This document shows, in pieces, positions 61,392 to 64,000 of a stretch of 64,000 bases of DNA. The stretch spans positions 124,001 to 188,000 of the forward strand of contig NZ_JACIIZ010000014.1 of NCBI RefSeq assembly GCF_014205765.1. The letters are read 5' to 3'. The stretch is from Nitrospirillum iridis (GTDB lineage: Bacteria > Pseudomonadota > Alphaproteobacteria > Azospirillales > Azospirillaceae). Numbering within the stretch: position 1 is the first letter of the stretch; the number at the start of each line of letters is the position of its first letter. The notes below the pieces were generated by a model. The model did not search any database. It had not been told where the DNA came from and saw only the letters and a program-made list of their open reading frames with translations. Both the position numbers and the translations under genes were made by a program.

Positions 61392-64000
61392 ATGGACAGC
61401 CGCCAGGATACGGCCACCCCCCACGCCATCCACCTTCGCGACCACACGCCGCCGGCGTGGCTGATCGACACGGTGGACCTGCATGTCGACCTGCGGGAGG
61501 AAGCGGCCACCGTCCGCGCCACGCTCGCCGTCCGCCGCAATCCCAACGCCCAGGGGCCCAACGCCCAGGGGCCCAACACCCCGGGCCCCAACACCCAGGG
61601 CCCCGCCACCGCGCTGGTTCTGGACGGGCAGGAGCTGGAGTTGCTGGCCGTGCGGGTGGACAACCGCCTGCTGGGTCCCGACGACTACACCCTGACGCCG
61701 GACCGCCTGACCCTCACGGGCCTGCCGGACGCCGCCACGGTGGAGATCACCACCCGTACCCGGCCACAGGACAACACGGCGCTGGAGGGGCTGTACAAGT
61801 CCTCCGGCAACTATTGCACCCAGTGCGAGGCCGAGGGCTTCCGCAAGATCACCTATTTCCTGGACCGGCCGGACGTGATGGCCCGGTACACCACCACCAT
61901 CGAAGCGGAACAGGCGCGCTATCCCGTGCTGCTGTCCAACGGCAACCTGACCGCCAGCGGCGCCAGCGCCACGGAACCCGGCCGCCACTGGGCGCGGTGG
62001 GAGGACCCCTGGCCCAAGCCCTGCTATCTGTTCGCCCTGGTCGCCGGGTCCTTGGTGCATATCGAGGACCGCTTCACCACCCGCTCGGGCCGCGCCGTCA
62101 CCCTGCGCATCTATGTGGAGCCGGGCAACGAGGCCAAGTGCGGCCACGCCATGGAATCGCTGAAGAAATCCATGAAGTGGGACGAGGACGTCTATGGCCT
62201 GGAATATGATCTGGACATCTTCAACATCGTCGCCGTGTCGGACTTCAACATGGGGGCGATGGAGAACAAGAGCCTGAACGTCTTCAACACCAAATACATC
62301 CTGGCCCAGCCGGAGACCGCCACCGACACCGACTTCCTCGGCATCGAGACGGTGGTGGCGCATGAATATTTCCATAACTGGACGGGCAACCGCGTCACCT
62401 GCCGCGACTGGTTCCAGCTGAGCCTGAAGGAAGGCCTGACCGTCTTCCGCGACCAGGAATTCTCCGCCGACATGAACTCCGCCCCGGTGAAGCGCATCCA
62501 GGATGTGCAGCGCCTGCGCCAGGTGCAGTTCATCGAGGATTCCGGCCCCACCGCCCATTCCGTGCGACCGGAAAGCTATATCGAGATCAGCAACTTCTAC
62601 ACCCCCACCGTCTATGAGAAGGGGGCGGAGGTGTTGCGCCTGTACCGCACCCTGCTGGGGGCCGCGGGGTATCGCAAGGGCATCGACCTCTATTTCGCCC
62701 GCCATGACGGCCAGGCGGTGACCACCGACGACTTCCTGGCCGCCTTGGTGGAGGCCAATGGCGCCCAGGTGACGGACCCGCTGTGGGCGCAGTTCCAGCG
62801 CTGGTACACCCAGGCGGGCACCCCCACCGTGTCAGGCGAGGGCCGGCACGACGCCGCCACGGGGACCTATGCCCTGACCCTGCGCCAGACGGTGCCGGCC
62901 ACGCCGGGCCAGCCGGACAAGCTGCCCATGGTCATCCCCGTGACCCTGGGCCTGGTGGGCCCGGATGGCCGCGACCTGCCCCTGACGCTGGAAGGCGAGC
63001 CGGAAGGCGCGACGGGTGCCGGCGCCACCACCCGCACGCTGGCCTTGACGGCGGCGGAACAGACCTTCCGTTTCACCGGCGTGGCCCAGCCGCCCGTGCC
63101 CTCCCTGCTGCGGGGGTTCTCCGCCCCCGTGCGCCTGGCCTTCACCCAGGACGACGCGGCGCTGACCTTCCTGATGGCCCATGACAGCGACCCGTTCAAC
63201 CGGTGGGAAGCGGGCCAGACCCTGGCAACCCGCCTGATCCTGGCCGATGTGGACGCCCGCGCCCAGGGGGGGACCGCCGCCCCGCCCCAGGCCTACATCG
63301 ACGCCACCGCCCAGACCCTGGCGCGTGGCGGCGAGGACCGGGCCTTCGCCGCCCTGGCCCTAGCCCTGCCGACGGAAGCCTATCTCGGCCAACAGCGGCC
63401 GCTGGTCGATGTGGACGGCATCCATGCCGCCCGCCAGGCCTTGCGCCGCGCATTGGCGACGGCGCTGAACGGCGCCTTCCTCAAGACCTATGACGGCAAC
63501 CGCACCGACGGCGCCTTCACCATCACGCCCGAAGCCATGGGGCGACGGGCGCTGAAGAACGCGGCGCTGGCCTATCTGATGGCGCTGGACGACGCCCCCG
63601 CCCGCGCCCTGTGCCTGGCGCAGTACCAGGGTGCCGCGACCATGACGGACGCCATCGCGGCGTTGGCCCTGATCGCCGACAGCGACATGGCGGAGCGGGC
63701 CGACTGCCTGGCCCATTTCGCCGACCGCTGGAAGGGCGAGGCGCTGGTGATGGACAAATGGTTCGCCGTGCAGGCGCTGAGCGACCGGCCGGACACGCTG
63801 GAGCGGGTGCGGGCCCTGCTGGACCACCCGTCCTTTTCCATCCGCAATCCCAACAAGGTCTACGCCCTGGTGGGCAGCTTCGCCGCCAACCCGTCCAAGT
63901 TCCACGCGGCGGATGGCGCCGGCTACGCCTTCCTGGCCGACACGGTGCTGACCCTGGACAAGCTGAACCCGCAGGTGGCCAGCCGCATGGTCAAGCCGCT
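61392..64000 (+). CDS. pepN: Aminopeptidase N (M1 family), 3' end outside window
   Basis: At least 869 residues, cut by the right edge. M1 metallopeptidase that removes N-terminal residues from peptides. Key sites are the exopeptidase motif NMGAMENKSLN, zinc ligands H324 and H328 (VAHEYFHNWTGNR; general base E325) and E347 (LKEGLTVFRDQEF). The sequence resembles E. coli PepN in length and C-terminal helical domain. An odd feature is a short tandem repeat (four 15-bp units at 61545-61604) that encodes NAQGP-type repeats in the N-terminal domain. It diverges from the A2 gene. Confidence 0.95.
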   Translation, partial: MDSRQDTATPHAIHLRDHTPPAWLIDTVDLHVDLREEAATVRATLAVRRNPNAQGPNAQGPNTPGPNTQGPATALVLDGQELELLAVRVDNRLLGPDDYTLTPDRLTLTGLPDAATVEITTRTRPQDNTALEGLYKSSGNYCTQCEAEGFRKITYFLDRPDVMARYTTTIEAEQARYPVLLSNGNLTASGASATEPGRHWARWEDPWPKPCYLFALVAGSLVHIEDRFTTRSGRAVTLRIYVEPGNEAKCGHAMESLKKSMKWDEDVYGLEYDLDIFNIVAVSDFNMGAMENKSLNVFNTKYILAQPETATDTDFLGIETVVAHEYFHNWTGNRVTCRDWFQLSLKEGLTVFRDQEFSADMNSAPVKRIQDVQRLRQVQFIEDSGPTAHSVRPESYIEISNFYTPTVYEKGAEVLRLYRTLLGAAGYRKGIDLYFARHDGQAVTTDDFLAALVEANGAQVTDPLWAQFQRWYTQAGTPTVSGEGRHDAATGTYALTLRQTVPATPGQPDKLPMVIPVTLGLVGPDGRDLPLTLEGEPEGATGAGATTRTLALTAAEQTFRFTGVAQPPVPSLLRGFSAPVRLAFTQDDAALTFLMAHDSDPFNRWEAGQTLATRLILADVDARAQGGTAAPPQAYIDATAQTLARGGEDRAFAALALALPTEAYLGQQRPLVDVDGIHAARQALRRALATALNGAFLKTYDGNRTDGAFTITPEAMGRRALKNAALAYLMALDDAPARALCLAQYQGAATMTDAIAALALIADSDMAERADCLAHFADRWKGEALVMDKWFAVQALSDRPDTLERVRALLDHPSFSIRNPNKVYALVGSFAANPSKFHAADGAGYAFLADTVLTLDKLNPQVASRMVKP
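61545..61604 (+). repeat. Four 15-bp tandem repeats inside pepN
   Basis: Units AACGCCCAGGGGCCC (twice, identical), then two variants at 61575-61589 and 61590-61604. They encode NAQGP, NAQGP, NTPGP and NTQGP in frame, in a surface loop of the N-terminal domain. Confidence 0.9.

Noticed and set aside
60530-61663. Longer A2 protein starting up to 165 residues upstream
   Set aside because: The extra part is low-complexity, lies antisense to pepN, and the paralogue A1 has no counterpart; ATG 61168 fits the conserved start.

Overview
The window is GC-rich DNA from an alphaproteobacterium. Gene content and order (SUF-only Fe-S operon, xseB-ispA-dxs-tlyA, fabI-aroC, a short NrdA without ATP-cone) point to Rhodospirillales, perhaps an Azospirillaceae-type genome; this assignment is inference. 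It is ordinary chromosomal DNA with about 60 protein genes, tightly packed on both strands. I see no rRNA, tRNA, CRISPR array, insertion sequence or prophage. Both ends cut a gene: a TPR/glycosyltransferase protein on the left and aminopeptidase N on the right.

Layout. 1-6 kb: TPR-glycosyltransferase, then nrdA, an EF-hand lipoprotein and nrdB on one strand, with DnaA-box-like sites in front of nrdA. 6-13 kb: FG-GAP repeat protein, a membrane protein, an enolase-superfamily epimerase, a hybrid histidine kinase overlapping yajQ tail to tail, and a Tat-type cell wall amidase. 13-17.8 kb: BON lipoprotein with an overlapping exported protein, panE, and a membrane LytTR regulator divergent from a small membrane protein. 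17.9-26 kb: zur-zigA zinc operon, a DUF6134-like exported protein, panC, an anion permease, an MBL hydrolase, and pdxH with a CDF exporter. 26-32 kb: glycine-zipper lipoprotein, DnaJ-like protein, dienelactone hydrolase, YihY, and fabI-aroC. 32-38.5 kb: an orphan pilin-like secreted protein, pabB-pabC, sppA, TerC. 38.6-44.3 kb: HDAC-like deacetylase, xseB-ispA-dxs-tlyA, TusA-like and DUF423 proteins. 44.5-47.7 kb: wrbA divergent from a LysR regulator with a textbook ATTGTT-N11-AACAAT site, and an alpha/beta hydrolase with His at the nucleophile position. 47.8-54.7 kb: complete SUF operon (rrf2-sufB-C-D-S-U-T-A). 55-61.2 kb: a chemotaxis receptor, then two copies of an uncharacterised two-gene membrane/coiled-coil unit flanking an L-threonine aldolase. 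61.4-64 kb: pepN.

How the genes work together. Three chorismate/folate genes (aroC, pabB, pabC) and two pantothenate genes (panE, panC) lie near each other. Metal handling recurs: Zur, ZigA and a FieF-like CDF. The SUF operon carries all its parts, from the cysteine desulfurase to the A-type carrier, behind a cysteine-containing Rrf2 regulator. Its promoter has a perfect -35 box inside a 9-bp inverted repeat.

The most novel element is the duplicated A-B pair at 57.0-58.2 and 59.75-61.17 kb. Each A protein has one membrane helix, a coiled coil and a conserved C-terminal domain. Each B protein has one helix, a coiled coil and a different conserved C-terminal domain. The genes overlap within each pair and the pairs have diverged, which suggests two versions of one membrane-anchored two-protein complex.
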